Shown in pieces: positions 11,360-25,300 of a stretch of DNA of 64,000 bases. The first letter of the stretch is position 1, and each line of letters begins with the position of its first letter. Position numbers and translations under genes: made by a program. Source of the stretch: Smittia aterrima. Lineage: Eukaryota; Arthropoda; Insecta; Diptera; Chironomidae. The DNA lies in contig CP093830.1 in the NCBI GenBank assembly GCA_033063855.1, forward strand, positions 2,170,854-2,234,853. The letters are read 5' to 3'. The notes under the pieces were generated by a model. That model was given only the letters and a program-made list of their open reading frames with translations. It was not told the DNA's origin and did no database searches.

Positions 11360-13319
11360 GATGTTGGCAAAGGTTGAGCTGGATCTTCCTGCCTCGCTGG
11401 ATGTTTTTTGTTATACAAAATAATATTCGGTGATTTTTGATGAATTCCAAAAGATCAGTTGAAGTAAACGTTGAATCAACCTATATTGAAATGAGATCAT
11501 GTGATTAACATTGATTATGCGTCGAATTAAAGGAAGATGAGAGAAAAATATTGGAAAGCCGAACGAAATCACATTGCAATCCAAAAAATTTCGAAATTCA
11601 ATAATTTACCTCAGTCGAGACAGTACAGCATATGACAAAGAATGTTAACTTTCAGCTTAAAGCTAGGATGTCGGAAATCAAGTTAAATTAACATCAAAAG
11701 TTCTATGCGTTGCCCAGTTGAAAAATTTCTGAGTGGCGACGACTTTTAAATAATAAAACGTTATAAAATTGAGTTTCTAAAAAAATTGTTTTCAGCCTTA
11801 ATTAACATACTTAAAGTCTTAAGCTGTCAATTATTATTGGTCTAAAGCATGTCAACCACAAGAACTAAGCTAAATTGCTTAGGCAAATGTGTTTTCAAGA
11901 CACAACTTGCTCAGTTAGCATTTCAAAAAAATAAAAACAAATTTTCTTTAATATTTCAGAAGAACTTCATTCAAAAGACTTTATTTTTCATCAATTTCAT
12001 TTATTTCCATTACAGGTAATTCATAAATTATTCAATATCCAATGTTTCTATCGCTTCCAAAGTCTAAATGACGAAACAAATTTTTCTTTTTATTTTCTTT
12101 TGTTCACAAAATCGACTTTAACTTCTTTGCTTAACTTTCCTTCAAACTTTCTCATACAATAAGACGACTTTATTCAAAAATTTCTTCTCGTATATTAAAA
12201 CTTGTGTGATATCAATAAAAAAGAACATTTTTTCCGTTTTATTTTTGCTATAAAAATGACACAAAGAAGACGTTATCAAAAACATCGTGAGAAGGACTTG
12301 AACATCAATTGCGTGGGAGTCTTTAACTATTCGTTTCCCAGAGCGGCACGATGATAAGTTTTACATGAGATCGAGGGTGTGTGTGCGAATGGAAATCAAA
12401 TCGGGACGGCTAAGATGATGAGTTACGTTCGTTGGTCTCGTCAAACAGTTTTAGCTTTAAGAAAAGCCCAAAAATCTTTATTGCGCTGATAAATTTTGAT
12501 TTTTAATTCGTTTTGTCAATAAGTTTTATTTTGGATTGGGGGAGGAATGCAATTATCTAAAGTTCGTTAAGCTGAGATATTTCTGGTTTCTAGAAAAAAA
12601 TTGATTTAATATCCTTAGGCTGGGGAATTGAAGGGAACTGCGGAAATCTCACAAACCAAGTCAAACTGACTTAATCTAAGTAAAACCACTGAATTCTTCA
12701 AAGCTTCTGATTCCACTATAGGTGAATGTCTTATCGCTTGGCGAATAGTTGCACTGATTATCATGATTAGGAATGAATTGATTGGTGTCGTTAGGAGGGC
12801 GGAGAGAGGAATGTGACGCTGATGCCAATAATATTCAGCTTACGAATGAAAGATTTCATTAGACTACAAGTTTTAATAACAAGATGTATGTCGTTATCGA
12901 TTAATTAGGATCGACTCTAAGTTAATTTAATTATAGGATTGACTCATGTTTTCGTTACTCCTTTTGCAACGGTTGTTAATTTAATTAGATTCCACTATGA
13001 CATTCGTGTTTGTTTGTTGTGTGCACTGTAGCGTTACTTTTCTTAATTATAAATCGTTCGCCGATGATTCAACGCATCAAGATCGTGGAAGTGTCGAAGG
13101 AAACTGTCAACTCACAAATTTCACAAAATAGAAAGATTTCCCAAAGAAAACATCAACAACAACCAACGAGTCACGACAGTTTAATTAATAGCACTTCCAT
13201 GATCTCAAGACGAAGCATCGCAAAGATTTTCAAACTAAATTTAAAGGAAAGACGATTAATTATTGGGACTTTCTTTGCACCTTTGAAGGATTCGACGAAA
13301 TACTTTTTTTTTTGTAAAG
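11360..13319. other. spacer between Shank and the FAM120-like gene
   Basis: It holds the probable Shank 3'UTR and the FAM120-like promoter, both minus strand. No independent gene is supported. One stop-free stretch, 12676-12818 on the minus strand, looks coding and is listed separately. A TATAAAAAT at about 12249 has no Initiator at the right distance. I looked for a Shank SAM-domain exon on the minus strand and saw none. Confidence 0.5.
12676..12818 (-). CDS. candidate alternative last exon of Shank
   Basis: After an acceptor-like GGCATCAG the minus strand is open for 46 codons to TAG at 12676-12678. It encodes a protein-like segment containing SPSDKTFTYSGIRSFEEFSG. Its entry phase (one base borrowed) fits the phase-1 donor at 13684 of the preceding Shank exon, and also a weak phase-1 GTAATC site inside the last exon after VGALPKQ. 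Distance, phase and composition suggest an alternative C-terminus of Shank. A chance frame of this length is possible, and the polypyrimidine tract is weak. Confidence 0.3.
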
Positions 13320-16300
13320 TTAATGATGCTGGTGATGGCTATGGCTGTGGTAATGATGAATGTGATGATGTCCCATCTTTCCAACTTGCTGCTGCTGTTG
13401 TTGTTGCTGCGGATTACTTTGTTTCGGCAAAGCGCCAACGATTCTCACACTTCTCTGTTGCTGTTGATTCTGCTGATGCATCATTTGATTGTGATATTGC
13501 ATCTGCTGTTGCGTCATGTAGTGCGTTGACGGGTGCTGCCTCGTCATTTGATTGCTCGGTTGTGTTGGTATGTGAAGAGATCGATTACTTGAAACGATAT
13601 CACTAAATTCTGGAGGAGGCGGCGCAACTAAAATAAAAACGATTGTTGAAAGGGGTTTACATTAAAAATTTCTTTAATCTCACCAATGCAATGCGGTACA
13701 TGACCAGCGTCAACTTCATCATCTGAATCAGCTTCAATCGGAGGCGGAAGTTGAGTCAGAGACACCGCATGGCCTTGCGATTGTGCTAAAGCTCGTGCAC
13801 GATTTGCAGCGATGATCGCTGCTTGCTTTCTCGTTAGTGAATTATTGCGTTGGAAGCCCATAAAAGGTGGACTCGGACTATCTTCACCACTTCTTGCATC
13901 TTCCGTCGACACAACAGTGACTTTCTTAGTCTCTTCCACCTTCGAAACCGTCTTATTTTGATGGTTTGTAAGAGTTGGTTTCGTTTTTAATTCTGCAGAA
14001 CTGTTCATCACAATCTCTTGATCGCTACTAACACCTGAAGATGAATTATCACCTTCGGCAATGCTGCCCTCTTGGAATGCATTTGGGAAAGATTTCGATG
14101 ACTTGAGTTGTGTGCGAATCTTCTGAATCTCGTCGACTGAGAATGAATGCGACATTGAACCAGAGCCTGTACTCGATCCTGATGTGTTGCTATTGCCACT
14201 TGTCTCAGCTACCGGAGCTTCTTCCTTAACTTTTTGGTCATTTCTCTTAATCGTATTTACATTTCCATTGCTGCTTGGCACATTCATCGCCAAACGAACT
14301 GAATTGTCAGCTTCCTCTTCCGACTCTGACATTGAGTAATCGGGCTCGGGAATTGGCGGAGCTGGCGGTTGATTCACATCATTACCTGATGATGGATCTA
14401 CGCCTGCTCTTCCTGGTTGAGCATACGGATTCAAATTTCCTGAAACGGCTGCGACGTTCACCTTTGTGACGTTCTAGAAGCGAACAGAACATTTAGAAAA
14501 AGATAAATATTTTTGCGTCGTTTAATGACTCACCTGTTCGTTGTGACTGTTCGTTACTACCGCTGAGCTTTGAGTTCCATTACTAACAGCAGGGCGGAAA
14601 GCCATTGACGGTGTTATGTTGAGATCTTGTGGCGATGCATAGAGCTTTGCATTCGATGCTGGTTTAAAGCTCGACACAACTTCCTGCTGTTTCACCGCAA
14701 GCTTCTGTTGGATTTGATTTTGAAGCGTTTGAGTAGATTCGTATTCCGACTTGCGAGACACGTCGACCTTCACGACTTGTCCAACAGGAGGAGGAGGCGG
14801 CGGGTGATTTGGCGGCGGCAAGTTGAGTCTTTGAATTGATGATTGAATACTGTGCATATCCTCTTGGGATAAATGACCTTTCTGACCAAACATTCCACTG
14901 CTCCACGTTGAACTTCCGCTTAGATTGTTTGCTAAGTCAGGCGAACTGTGGAAGTTTCTCTTCAGATCAGATCCAACAGCAGGAATGGCAACTGGGCGTC
15001 CACGCAATGTTCCATTCTTCATCTTCTTTCGTTTCATGTCTGCAATACTGGCATAGACTAGCGGACCTTTAGATGGTGACGTCTGAGGTGTTAATGAGTT
15101 GTCTCCGTTTGATTGGAATCGTGACGTTGTCATCATTGATGAGTAACGATTATTTTCAGCGCCTTGCTGCCTTTGGAAAAGATCTTCAAGTTCTGCTGCA
15201 GTAATGCGGCTCGATGTAGGGCGAGATTTAATGCTGGCAGTTCGTGGTTGAATCGGAGTTCCTAAAATTGGCGTGGAAACAGCCGATTGTGTCTGTTGAT
15301 GAATCGATTCAATCGATGTCGCTTTACTTGGAATCTCGTCATCGTCGTCTCCTTCAAGACCAGCGACCATCGATTTTGCTCGTGCTCTACCAACACTCAA
15401 GGTTGTTCGTGGATCACGACGGGGAGGAGCTGGCGCTGGCAATTTTCCAGGCCCACTCATACGACGGGGGAGCGTGAAGCATTGTCGTGAATTGTTGACT
15501 GCTGGATTGTTGTTGACCAGGTTCTCGTTAGTTGGTAACGTGAGAACAGTCAGTGTAACTACGTTGCTTGAGTTTCGAATAATGTCAACGACGTGTTCGT
15601 GTGAAGCGCACGTCACGTCTTCTCCATTAATCTAAAACAAAGTAAATATGAATTTTCACGCTTTTGATTTCGTTGACCTTTCCTTACAGCAAGCAAGAAA
15701 TCTCCTGGATTTAGACCAGCCAAGTCAGCTACACCTCCTGGATCAACGTCATCAAGATATTGCAATGCAGGACATCGAGGTGATGGCTTCAGTTGCATTA
15801 AAGGTGATGCAGACTTTGCGCCTCTCAACACAAATCCAAATCCCCGTTTGGCACGATGAAGAAGCTGTAACGATCATTTTTGTTTAAGCAATATTTCTTT
15901 CGAAAGGCAAAGTCCATTGCAAGAGATTCACGCAAATTTATTTGTTATCAATTGATTTATCACTTCATTGTTTCATCTTCACCGGGAGCTTTAAGTATAA
16001 CGGCTCTCATAAATTCCCGATAACGAGGATCAATCGAATCATAGATAACGCCATGTGTTCACAATATACTCCAATCACGTATTTTCCAGAAGAACGAGTC
16101 TTGCGCTCACTTTACTCTCGCAATGGCTTTTCAAGTTAATTGAAAAGTAGCTAAATCGCCATAAACAGAGACAATCTTAAACTCACCACTGTACGCGGCT
16201 CGGGCATCAAGAAACTAAAAGGGAGACGTCGTATAAGAAACGAGAGAATAAGAATCAGTTTGAAGGTCATACAAGCAAGCAACAACCGACGAAGCGGCGG

Positions 16301-19300
16301 AGAGAAGGAATGAAGAATGGCAAAATCAGGTTCACCAATACTCACTTCTTCTTTGCTCGCGGCGCTGTTGAGCTGTTAAACTGCTGCTGCTGCATTGGTG
16401 CTGGTTGTTGTTCAAAATCAGAGCCGTTCGTATTCGGCTGATGATTGTTATTGATAATATTCGAAGTTGGCTGATGGGTCGATGCCGTCGAGACGTTCGT
16501 AATTGTTTTTTGTCGAAACTGAACTTCTTGAGCGTAGCGTGAAGGAAAGAATCCAACTTTTGAAGTTCCGCGAATGTAGCCTTCTAATAATCCACAATCA
16601 GTTGATCCAACAACTTCGATTACGTCACCTGGCTGAATTGCTAAATGTCCGTTGACTTTAGATTCGTACTTCTCAATGCATACTACGGTTGTGCTTGGGT
16701 GTCCGATCGAACAGGTCGCTGACTCAGAATTAGTTCCTACGCCTGATGAATCGCTGATGATATCGCTCGTGTCGCCGAGACTCTTATCTATTAGAAACAA
16801 AAGCGTTCAATAATAAAAAGTCATAGCAAAAGAATTTATCGGGAATTTCAAGAATTCCTTGATTCAACGTCATTTGATTTCGCGATTAATCAAACGTAAT
16901 CAAGGTGAAGAAGATAAAGAAACTCCGAGACAGAGTTGTAAAGTTTGCGATAACTTCTATCGCAAAAAAGAAAACAGGGAAAAAGAAAAATTAGCTGCGG
17001 GGGGAAAACAATTGAAAACGTCTTGGAAACATCGAGAAAGGAATTCAATTAAATTCATCAGTAGAGCTTCGGCAAGCCTTTCGGGTTATGCGCAAACTTC
17101 AAGCATCGTTCGTGATGAAGTTTCTCGAATTTTCATGCTGTTTCTAATGGGGTGAGTTAAGAAGTTGCGTCACTACTTTTAAAGCGTTTGCTTAAGCAAC
17201 TTATACTGTGTCGCAACCTCAAGTCTCTGCCAGATTTCAACCAAACTCTTCTAAGAAGAGATAAATCAACAAAGAGAAAGCTCAAGCCAAGAAACGTCAT
17301 TCGCATTCTAATTTTCCTCGCTCTCCTCTCCCTAACTTGTCGCAAACTGACAAGGAAGCGAAGGAAAGCTGAAAGTAAACATCAAGTTGAAAATCCATGC
17401 TTTCATTTGATTAAAATGAAAAAGTAAAAGAAAATGTGAAGAAAAAAAAAATCTTTTTCGAAGCTTTTTCATGCCACGGATTAATGCTGATACCTCTTCC
17501 TTTATAACTTTTTTATGAGTTTCCTTTACTTTTGCTCGAGTTTAGTTAGTTAAAGCACGTACAAACCACACACCCGACAGATGCACTCGTAAACAACACA
17601 GTCCCTTGATTGCGATAGCAATCGCGAACAATTTCTCACTTGCTTACGGGACCTTGATGAATTGATTGGAAAAACAATTTACCTGTGACAATGCTTATAT
17701 CATCCTCTTGACTTCGGTGACTCGACGAGCTCTCAGAAAGACTTGAGCTTGCAGAATTAAAAGGATGATCGGAGGGACATGGCGATGGAGGGCCTCCACT
17801 GTTTATTAACCGCGCAAACGTGTGATAGTGAGAGTTTGTCCACGATGAATTGCTCGATCCAATTGATGATGTTGGTCCAGCACATTCAGATCCAACCTGC
17901 TGGTAGTTCAACCAACATCCAAGGCCTGAACGTCGGCGTGGATTGTAGCGTGGCTGACCGCGTATGGGAACTGTATGGTGTGGATGGATTATTGAATTAT
18001 GATTTTATTTTCTTCGAAGTTTTCTTCGTGCTCACTTAGACGCGTTTGTGTGGAATATCTTTATTATTTATTTTATGAGATGGGTTTATGGGTCTTTGGT
18101 GGAAAATTAAAATTTTGTTCAATGTCATTTGTGTCGTTTTAAAGAACGAAATGAATTCACATCATGATTCTTCATTGAGCAAGGGGGGACACTTAGCTGG
18201 ACTTCATGATCCATTGAAAGCTAAATTTCGCGTTATTTACAAATTTTATGGGATTCGTTTAACTGGCTTTGTGTTGTTTTTTCGCTTGATGAATGCAATT
18301 TCATATTAATGTGTGCTGTTTAGCTTGAGTCGTATGTTTGCTTACATTCTCATGGCAAATATGACGGCTTGTGTTTTGAATAATTTACAGCGTTTTTGAG
18401 TTTTTCTGTCGCGAGCTCAAGTCAGACTTCAAACCGATAACAACCTTTCAGTGTTTTCTTTTTGTGTGAAAAATGTTTGAAATTCCTTACAGAGCGAAAC
18501 AATAAATAAATGTTCAATGTTGTGCAACGATTAAACGTTTGGACTTTTCTTCTGGTTTAGCGTTGTGTTCTCGCTCGAATGAAACCCGCTTGGAGCCACA
18601 CGCGAGCCACGGAAGAGACCGCTTTTCAAACTTTGATAAATGAGTTGATTTCAGCGTTTGCTTTGTATGTACGCGATGCTTAAGGCGTTTTGTAACTTTT
18701 TCAAAGATTCAAATTAATTTTCCGCTTCTTCATTCTCGACGCAATTTTCGGCAATGCCGCCGCTTATATTGTTTAATATCTTTATTTGCCATTCACCGCG
18801 CCACGTAATCAACGACCCTGTGATTGCGCTAACGAAGATAACACTCGAAACGTGAAACTACTTCTCGTTGCTTTTTTTCTTATCAGCTACATTAAGAAAA
18901 TTCCTAATCAATGTGTTGTTGATTGTCTTTTGTTTTCAATAATTACACGAATGAAACTTCGTAATTGTCGGCCATTAATTTATGTCAGATCGTAAAAAAA
19001 AACTTACGTCGACAGTCTAATCGTCGATGAGAACATCGCGAAATCTTCATAAATTAATTAGCACTTGTTGATCTTTCGATTGTTTGAAGGAAAAGATATT
19101 AAGTCATAGTCTCGGGGACAATTGAGCTTTGAGCTGGATTTTATTTGATCATGAGTAAAAGAATTTCCTGCAACTCAATTAATAAGAAGTCTTCGTGTAA
19201 ATTAGCACTTGAAAGATAAAATATTCACAGACTCGTTTGGCAACTTCACTCAATCACCTTTCAAAGCCTAAAGAAATAAATATAAAAAGTTACGCCACGC

Positions 19301-22300
19301 CGTTGTCTGGATCGCCGGAGAGAGACTAAAAGCTTCAGACAGAAATTCCCAATCTTTCAAGAAAAGGCGCTAATTGTTCAGCATGAGACATTGATTAAAA
19401 TTTATAAGTGAATCGAACTTCTCTGCTATTCGACAGCTCAGCAATAAATTTCTCTAGTCATTCCTGTTGCCTTTGCGAAGCGAAAACCGAAACAGAAATA
19501 TTTGCACAACAAAAATCAAGTTGAAGAAGGAAAAAAATGAAAACACATTTCGATTAACGCTGGTATGCAAAGTAACAAGAGTTGCTCATACAAGAAACTA
19601 GCACTAAAAAGTGTAACAGGCTTGTAACATTAGAACATAAATTTTTCGAGCGCGCGAGAAACTCTACTCATATCAGTTTATGTCAATTGCGGAATATGAT
19701 GAAAGCACGGTTAAGAAAAAAAAAGTGTTTTTTATTGCAGCGCAAGATGTGGGCGATCGTAAATTGCGTCAGAAACTTTTTTTGTTTTTGGACGTGATAT
19801 GTCAAGATTGCTAAGTAGCAATAAATGTTTTGTGGTTTCCTATTTAATGTGAAAACCAGAGCGTGACCCAATTTATGATCCAACCTGATTGAATTGATTT
19901 GAAATGCAGATCTGCTCGAAGCGTTAATCATTCTAGAAACAATAAAAACTTTAATCGCCCCAAAAGTGGCAGCCACGGAACTTAAATCGAAAATACTTTT
20001 TTTTATAGGAAAAGGGAGCAGCAGTTTTTCATGTTGATGATGCGCTCGCGATTAAGGCAATGAAATGAAACAGAGAAAAAAGGCTTTAACAAGATAATGA
20101 TGGAGTGGGTAATCAGAGTTTCATTTATCATGGTCTATCTACATTGACCCTTCTCCGCTCGATTGCGGTGGCACAATTGAATAAACTTTCAAGATAAATA
20201 CATGACCACAGTCAACTCCGCAACAATGAAGGATTCAAGAGATGACGAGAACAACAAATAAGGCGTTGGGAAATAGTTTTTTTATGCAAAATGAAATGGA
20301 CCTCGAATAATTTGTTGAGGCTTCTGTATGAATAAAAGTTGTCCTTGCCCCCGACACTAGACCTCCCCTCGCTTTTACTAGTCATCTGACTAAGTGAGAA
20401 AAAGAGAGAGAGAAGCTCGCAATGATTTATGAATTGGAGGCCCATCTCATCTCATCACGATGGCACATGAAACAAGTAACAACACAAAAAAATATTGCAT
20501 TTTAATGAACACTTAACGATAATGAATCGAACAAACACAAAACTAGCGTGATGGACGTTTCTTACTTCGTCTAAGTATGATTTCCCGTTTTAACGAAAAG
20601 GAGAACTGTATGAACATTCAAGTAACACTAAAGTGAAGATGAATGGCAAAAAGAACTATTTTCTTTCTGAACGAACTTTCGGCTTTAAAAAGAAACAAAT
20701 TTATCATTCCAAAGGTGAAAAGGGGAAGAAATTAGTTGAAGACGATGCTGAGTGTAGTTTGACGTAGCAAAAATCAAAAATATAAATAAACGAACCGGAT
20801 AATCTGAACTTTGAAGATTTTTTTTTGTCTAATCTTCGATTTTGCTTCAGAGAAACTTCAATCAGCTTCGTCAAGCAAAAGGTTTTATTCAATAAAACAA
20901 TTAGGTAACTCAGATGGAGAACGCGAAGAAGATTAAGCAATTGAACTGTAAAAAGGTAATTGAATCTCTCGGCAGCACTCACCAATATCATCAGCTTTGT
21001 AGTTCTGAATCATTTCGGCAAGCTCGAAATTGCTCGCAATAACAGCGACCTAGCGAGAGAGAAATAATTACAAATTAGCGAATTTCACGATCGTAAATTT
21101 CGAAACGTTTGAACAAAGTGAATAATGAGAAAAAGCAAATATTGTAATGCGACGCTCTATAAAATAAATTACCTGGTAAGGCGTTTGATTTGCATAGTTT
21201 AGAGCTCCTCGGCTGGCCCCACGGAACAGAAGCATTCTAGCGCACGCTTCCTGATTGTTCACAGCACAAACGTGCAATGGAGTGTTGCCACTTGCATTCT
21301 TGCTGTCCATGTCTGCCCCATACACCAACAAATGCTCTAAGTGATGCACCAAGCCATTGCGACAAGCCTTCGATGATAGAAAGAAAATAGAATGAGAAAG
21401 GTGGAAACAGTGAATTAGTCCGGAAGTCAATTCAATTATCGATAGCTCATGAAGCGTACACCCAAGCGGCATAATACAAAAATTACATGTAGATTCAATC
21501 ATCGCATTTAAATGTCCATTAATGTAATCGCCATGGAAATTGGCTCACAAAGTCTGAATGTCGGTCAATTGTTGTTACCTGATGCACTTCGTTCCATCCT
21601 TGTGTGTCTTGTGTCCCAAGCACAGCATGATCATGAAGCAATGCTTCCGTAACTTTAGGATCATTCTTTTTCGTTACTGAGAGATAGACAGGCGTAATGT
21701 TCTTTGCGTCTCGGTAATTCGGTGATGCTCCAAGTTCAAGAAGAGTTCTGAAATTCATAAAATTGCTAAGACGAAATTTCTAAATAAAACTTTCCAAGAA
21801 AACTCACGAAACAGCTTCGTAGCAATCTTTTTCGACAGCTCTGTGCAGAGCTGTACTTCCATCTTTTGTTCTGTAATCCAAAAGAGCTCCACCATTCACT
21901 AAAGCGATAAGAAGCTTCTGAGGCTTCTTTGCATTCGTTGCGATTGTCAAAGGCGTTTCGCCTGACTCTTGACAATGAAAATTCGGATCCAGTCCTTTGG
22001 CGCACATTTTCGAAATCTTCTCCACGTGACCTCCGTTGACACATTCCAAAAATCGTCTCAAATTAGATCGCGAATGCAAAGCGCGCAGCTGGCGTTCATC
22101 GAGATTCAGCATTTTGTACACACGACGTTTGTACTTCAACTAAACGTAAAACAAACGTTGGAATGTGCGTAGAAGCGCGGCATGAAATAAAAAGCGAAGT
22201 AGTAAAGTAATTTGAATATCAAAGAAGATGCTGATAATTAGATTTTTCTTTTCTTGCTCTCAGAAGCAGTGAAGTCACTCACTGTTGGATACCAAGAGAA

Positions 22301-25300
22301 GATGATTGATCTAAGAAAAGGTTCAACATAGCTTCACTGCCTTTTCTTCAAAGGAAAGGAAAACACTTGAAGCACTCTTCTAATTAGAAGAATCTTTCTT
22401 TCCTCTCTTTGTACATCCGACTTCCACTTGTGCTAATCAACAAAGCACGAACTCGAGAGGAATTTTTTTTGGGTTTGAAACTTACCTCAAGATATCCAAC
22501 GGGTCCATTGAACGGATAATCGCCAAGTCTTCGTTCCTCGTCCAGAAACTTTCCAGCTTTGCCGTTCGATGGAGGGCAGAAGAGACCATAATTGAAACTT
22601 TCTTTCAACTCCTGTGCCGTGAGAATGATAACATGGAAATCAATAAGAAGAACAAGCGATCAGATCGTGATATCAGTAGCATCAATAATTGCAAATTAGT
22701 TTTTCATCGAGATGAGAACCAAATAGAAATTGCCAAGTACACGTCAGGCTAATTATTAATTACACTTTCTTTCACCGCAATTAGCATTCAAGCGAAAGTT
22801 CCATCGAGTGTGACAGAAGATCTCCCTTTTGTGCATTCAAATTGCGAGAGAGAAGACTTCACGCAGCTCACACAACACAACAATCAAATGCGTTTTCTAA
22901 TTCACGCGTTCTTCATTTTCATTCGATTTCGCCAAAAGATTCTCAGATAAACTTTCGACTTTCCATCAGCCGGAAATTGTTTTCCATTTTCTTTTGCTCT
23001 TAAAACCGCTACAACCAACCGAGCACTGTTATCACGGGACAAAGAAATCAGAAAGAGAAGAGTTAAAGAGCTCGAAAGAACAATAGATTAATGCGCCTCG
23101 AGCGACGCTGGAAAATTCAATTGGATCGGGAATTGCTTGTAGAGTGAGAGAGGGAGAGCGCAAAGAAGCTGGAGATGGAAAAATTGTTAAAAGTAAGAGA
23201 AGAAAAGAAAAATTGTACATAATTGAACCCGAACGTAACTATCTACTTACTTCAACTATATAGAATCGTAAGTAGATGAAGCTGGAATATTTCTTTACTC
23301 TTGTGCTTATAATAACAGTAACGGGTCTTTTTTTTAGCTTAACAACAATTTGATTGTGTTCTAGTTGATTGGACGAGTGTTAGCACTTCGCGGTCTCATT
23401 TTCTTTTTTGCATACTGCGACAGGAGATTGTCACTCAGATTCTTAAAATCGATAAACTTCGGATGAAAAGGAGTTGACGACGAGAAATTCTTTTCAACGA
23501 AAAAAAATTCCACCCACGTTAAGTCGGAAAATTATGGAAATTTCCTCCCTGATTCAAGAGCCCGGTGTGTTTACTTTATCTTTTATGCATGGTGCCGCAT
23601 GAATGATGCCTCCATTCGTCAATGCAAACATAAAGAATTCTCTTTCTTTTGCTCGAAAACGAAAATGCGCAGAGAATACGAGAATTTGTTGTCGCAGAGC
23701 TTAGGAGTCGATGAGAACACTCATTCGTTCCGGGAGCCTTGAACGTAAACATTTGATGATGCAGATCCGTTACTGGTCTGAAACGATTTCTTCTTTTTAT
23801 CGGTCACCGAAAAAAAAAATTCAACGTGCTACACACATCGTTAGAGACTTCATCTTCTTCCCAATCCGAGTCTTTCTTTAAGCCGAGATCTTTAAACCTG
23901 AGCCGTGATGAAAAAGAAGCTCTAGACGGTGGAATAATCAAATGCCTTTCGTTAAGAGAAAGAGAGACAATAAATCGATGAGAAGGGGTGACTAGGGCGT
24001 GATCTCTTAGCCTCTTTGCAATCTCAGCAAAATCTTTGGGTTCTCGGAATGCAAACAAATGTGTATAGCATAAATAGATCCATCAACATTTAGTGCGGAT
24101 ACATATTTTCATAACATGTCGTCCACCCTTTTGGCCTTAAGTAGTCGTCAAGTCATAACGTAAGCAATTTGTGGATGTTTATTTACGTTTCCTTCTTTTA
24201 TTGCGAAGACAAATATTAGAAGAGGCCAACTAAGCCCGAAAAAAGAGACGAGAAACCAACATGTTTCGTGATGATGATGGCGGTAGAATGTGTGGAATGC
24301 AAGTAATCGCGTTAGGCCAGCAGTGAGATTATCGAATGCTTCAAAAGAGAAAGAGAAGAAATGTGTAGCAAACAAGATTTGATCGCGGCGATCGAAATGA
24401 CGCGCGCGACTGCGAACAAAGATCGTTTCGCACCGTTATGTTTCATCTCAGTTCTGCGGCGAACGATTCGATTGAAAAGAAGTTTGAGAAATGGAATGGA
24501 AGAGAGAAGACGTCATTAGGAGCAATTATGGTCGAAGAAAAGTAAATTAAATGTAATGAAGCATTTTTTTCCCTTCTACTCTTGCGATTCCTACAAAGTG
24601 ACAAAGATTTATCTTACGAGTGTAGTTCGTGCTTCGGAGCTTGTTTCATCGCAAGTGATTGTCCTCGAGGACGTTACATCATCACACACGAGGCCTGCGC
24701 TATCAATGAATTTATGCTGCGCAGACAAACACGCTCTAATGATGCTGATGCTTGCCATCGAAGTCTACACACTCGGATTTACGTAATTCGAAAATAAATT
24801 GCAAAGTCCGTAATTATAGATTCATGAAATATGGGCAGGAGAACCAACAAGCGAGCGAAACATTTAATTTCGGGTCGATTTGCATGAACGTTTATTGATT
24901 TGTTTTGTCACGGAAAATTCGGAGTGTTATTGAAATAATTAAAATAAAATTGAAAGGGTAAGAAATCAATTTTGTTTTCTCATGAAGCAACTCCAGGACA
25001 TTCCATTCCCATCACTTTTTACGCAATGTGCACAGGAATTCATTTCGCTTCGAGTTTCCAGCTAAATTTGTCGGAACGTTAACTTTTCTTATTAAATGCA
25101 CTTTTGATGAGATGAAGGAATGGCTGGGAATGATGTGAATGGCGGAAAACGAGCGAGAAAGAGTTGAAGGAAGAAGAATCTATTTTTAAAAGAGCGTTGT
25201 GGGCTTCATTCAAATGTGACGTTTCAATTAAGGTGAGAGATCCGCTTTCTTCATGCGTGAAATTCGATAACTTCACTCAACCGATTTTCACTTCTAATAG

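Noticed and set aside
12249..12257. TATAAAAAT upstream of the FAM120-like gene region
   Set aside because: Wrong strand for the neighbouring minus genes and no Initiator at the right distance.
13010..13606. Plus-strand open frame of about 198 codons
   Set aside because: It is the mirror of the Gln/His-rich last Shank exon on the minus strand (polyQ read backwards gives Ala/Val runs), starts at a non-ATG codon, and resembles no family.
19281..19289. TATAAAAAG in the large Shank intron
   Set aside because: No Initiator at +28 to +34 and no coding sequence downstream.
21437..21444. TATCGATA (DRE promoter element)
   Set aside because: It lies inside a Shank intron between ankyrin exons, and one copy of an 8-mer is expected by chance in 64 kb.
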